This document shows, one piece after another, positions 4,938-6,270 of a stretch of 6,270 nucleotides of DNA. The number at the start of each line of letters is the position of its first letter. Position 1 is the stretch's first letter. This DNA comes from an uncultured Phycisphaerales bacterium (lineage in GTDB: Bacteria > Planctomycetota > Phycisphaerae > Phycisphaerales > UBA1924), in the NCBI GenBank assembly GCA_937891445.1, contig CALAFV010000536.1:1-6270 (forward strand), given 5' to 3'. The position numbers were made by a program, and so were the translations under genes. The notes beneath the pieces are model-generated. The model was not told the DNA's origin, ran no database searches, and saw only the letters and a program-made list of their open reading frames with translations.

Positions 4938-6026
4938 TTATCTGGCGGTCGTTCTAGCAACGAACAACTCGGCGATCTGGACAGCGTTGAGAGCGGCGCC
5001 TTTGCGGAGTTGGTCGCCGCAGACAAAGAGGTCGAAGCCGACGGAGGGGGTGTCGTCCGGCGATGTGGTGGTGGATTGGGAGGAATGGGCGGGCTGGCTG
5101 GGGTCGAGGCGGATGCGGCCGACGAGGACGTCATCGCCGCCGGAAGCCTTCAGCGGGGTGGGGAAGCGGTTGCCGGCGCGGTCGTCGATGATGCGGACGC
5201 CGGGGAAGGACTCCAGGGCAGCGCGGACCTGGGCGGTGGTGGCGGGGCGGGAGAGGGTGATGTTGACGGCCTGGGCGTGGGCTCGCATGACCGGGACGCG
5301 GACGCACATGGCGGTCAGCCGCAGGCCCGGGTCGGACCAGATCTTGCGGCTCTCCTCGATCATCTTGGCCTCTTCGCCGTTGAGGCCGGTGACGGGGTCC
5401 ACCGGGGCGTTGTGGCAGAAGAGGTTGAAGGCGTAGGGCTCGTGGAAGACCTGCGGGCGGGGCTCCTTGCCGGCCAGAACGTCGCGGGTCTGGGTCTCGA
5501 GTTCCTCCATCGCCTTGGCGCCGGCGCCGGAGGCGGCCTGGTAGGTGGCGACGACGACTCGCTCGATGCCGAAGGCGCGGCGGAGCGGCGTGAGGGCCAT
5601 GAGGAGGATGATCGCCGAGCAGTTGGGGTTGGCGATGATGCGCCCCGTGCCGCTCTTCGGAGCGGCCTGCTCGATCGCCTCCGCGTTGATCTCCGGGATC
5701 ACGAGCGGGACGGCGGGGTCCATGCGGAAGGCGGAGGAGTTGTCGATGACGACCGCGCCCGCGGCGGCCGCGATGGGGGCGAAGCGCTTGGATGGACCGG
5801 AGCCGGCGGAGAAGAGGGCGATGTCCACGCCGCCGAAGGCGTCCTCGGTCAGCGGCTCAACGGTGAGGTGCTTGCCGCGGTAGGGGAGTTTGGACCCGGC
5901 GGAGCGCTCGGAGGCCAGGACGCGGACCTCGCGGTGGGGGAAGTTGCGCTGCTCGAGGACGGCCAGCATCTCGCGGCCGACGGCGCCGGTGGCGCCCACG
6001 ATGGCGACGGTTGGGTTCTGGAACAT
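4938..6026 (-). CDS. asd: Aspartate-semialdehyde dehydrogenase
   Basis: It reduces aspartyl phosphate to aspartate semialdehyde with NADPH, the branch point to lysine/diaminopimelate, threonine and methionine. The chosen ATG at 6026 gives 362 residues starting M-F-Q-N-P-T-V-A-I-V, right at the first Rossmann strand; the open frame runs 29 codons further up but adds no family sequence. G11-A-T-G-A-V-G17 is the NADP-binding loop and S-S-A-F-R (97-101) binds phosphate. N133-P-N-C136 holds the catalytic Cys. Q163 with S-G-A-G (167-170), the E-E-A-K block (218-221), R243 and H250 in R-V-P-V-M-R-A-H provide substrate-binding and general-base residues. L-R-K-G-A-A-L-N-A-V-Q-I-A-E-L (340-354) is the family's end signature. 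An insertion rich in Ser and Thr lies at about 309-328, and the usual D-N-L-R-K reads D-Q-L-R-K. No strong ribosome site precedes the start, and no promoter is evident, so it is probably cotranscribed with the upstream polyprenyl synthetase. Confidence 0.96.
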   Translation of the reverse strand: MFQNPTVAIVGATGAVGREMLAVLEQRNFPHREVRVLASERSAGSKLPYRGKHLTVEPLTEDAFGGVDIALFSAGSGPSKRFAPIAAAAGAVVIDNSSAFRMDPAVPLVIPEINAEAIEQAAPKSGTGRIIANPNCSAIILLMALTPLRRAFGIERVVVATYQAASGAGAKAMEELETQTRDVLAGKEPRPQVFHEPYAFNLFCHNAPVDPVTGLNGEEAKMIEESRKIWSDPGLRLTAMCVRVPVMRAHAQAVNITLSRPATTAQVRAALESFPGVRIIDDRAGNRFPTPLKASGGDDVLVGRIRLDPSQPAHSSQSTTTSPDDTPSVGFDLFVCGDQLRKGAALNAVQIAELFVARTTAR

Positions 6027-6124
6027 CGGTGGCTCGGGTCCGTTCCCCGGCGCGGCCGTTGTGGTCAGGCAGGCGCGCATGCGGGGGCGCGCGGCCGCGG
6101 CGGGAAGGCTCAACGGTAGAACGG

Positions 6125-6270
6125 TCAGAACGCGCGATCGACCACGGCCTCGGCCATCAGCAGCAGCACACGCTTGGCGGGGCTGTCGGGGACGGGGTCG
6201 AGGGCGGCGCGGGCGCGGGCGACGAGAGCGATCGCGGACTCACGGGCGTGCTCGATCGAGCCGGTCTCGC
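6125..6270 (-). CDS. Polyprenyl synthetase (isoprenoid chain elongation), C-terminal end only
   Basis: The last 47 codons of a minus-strand gene lie at the right edge, ending in TGA at 6127-6125; the start is outside the window. The sequence reads E-T-G-S-I-E-H-A-R, a helix A-L-V-A-R-A-R-A-A-L, the turn D-P-V-P-D-S-P-A-K, then V-L-L-L-M-A-E-A-V-V-D-R-A-F. This matches the end of trans-prenyltransferases of the IspA/IspB/GGPP type: 'G-S-I-E-x-A' opening the penultimate helix, L-x-x-x-P-D-S-x-x-x at the turn, and a last helix L-x-x-x-A-x-x-x-V-x-R. These enzymes build farnesyl, geranylgeranyl or longer diphosphates for quinones, carotenoids and lipid carriers. The Asp-rich metal-binding motifs that would fix chain length are off the edge, so the exact product cannot be given. 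Its stop is 98 bases before asd on the same strand; that gap has no clear terminator. Confidence 0.8.
   Translation of the reverse strand, partial: ETGSIEHARESAIALVARARAALDPVPDSPAKRVLLLMAEAVVDRAF

Noticed and set aside
4808..5134. N-terminal extension of the prepilin-like frame up to 5134 (443 residues)
   Set aside because: It would overlap the end of asd and read through the terminator-like hairpin, while GGAGG and the short prepilin leader both fix the GTG at 4807.
6027..6113. Upstream starts for asd (TTG at 6113 or ATG near 6080)
   Set aside because: The added residues are low-complexity and precede the first Rossmann strand of the family; neither start has a clear ribosome site.
4863..6119. 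A 418-codon open frame on the plus strand opposite asd
   Set aside because: It mirrors asd codon bias, has a Gly/Ala/Asp/Val-rich product with no domain, and no promoter or ribosome site supports it.

Overview
The window is GC-rich DNA with strong G/C bias at third codon positions, so several long antisense reading frames are open without being genes. The best taxonomic clue is a prepilin-type protein with an N-terminal RRA/FTLIE cleavage site and a C-terminal H-X9-DG motif. That architecture is common in Planctomycetota and relatives, and together with the high GC it suggests a planctomycete, possibly of the Phycisphaerae. This is an inference from one protein family and base composition. 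There are no mobile elements, tRNA or rRNA genes, CRISPR arrays or phage genes.

Layout, left to right. On the plus strand there is the C-terminal end of a probable Gfo/Idh/MocA-family oxidoreductase (1-407). After a 131-base gap with a good promoter candidate come two tightly spaced genes of unknown function: a 187-residue probable lipoprotein (539-1102) and an 87-residue helical protein (1108-1371). From about 1422 to the end everything is on the minus strand. Read in the direction of transcription (right to left), it holds the C-terminus of a polyprenyl synthetase (6270-6125), aspartate-semialdehyde dehydrogenase asd (6026-4938), the prepilin-like H-X9-DG protein (4807-3803), a small membrane-anchored protein (3787-3461), tyrosyl-tRNA synthetase tyrS (3403-2057) and a two-CBS-domain protein (1883-1422). 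The plus-strand pair and the CBS gene converge around 1372-1421.

How they work together. The minus-strand block is a mix of housekeeping functions (isoprenoid chain elongation, aspartate-family amino acid synthesis, tyrosine charging) with a cell-surface prepilin-like gene inserted; it does not look like one pathway. The prepilin gene and the small anchored protein are 15 bases apart and probably share a transcript. tyrS and the CBS gene each appear to have their own promoter signals. The only convincing intrinsic terminator lies between asd and the prepilin gene.

I do not see a clear new biological system here. The points most worth a second look are the unknown lipoprotein/small-protein pair, the terminator-like hairpin that appears to sit inside the prepilin transcript's leader, the replaced HIGH-motif histidines of TyrS, the possible leaderless start of tyrS next to an alternating GC-rich fold, and a Ser/Thr-rich insertion in Asd.
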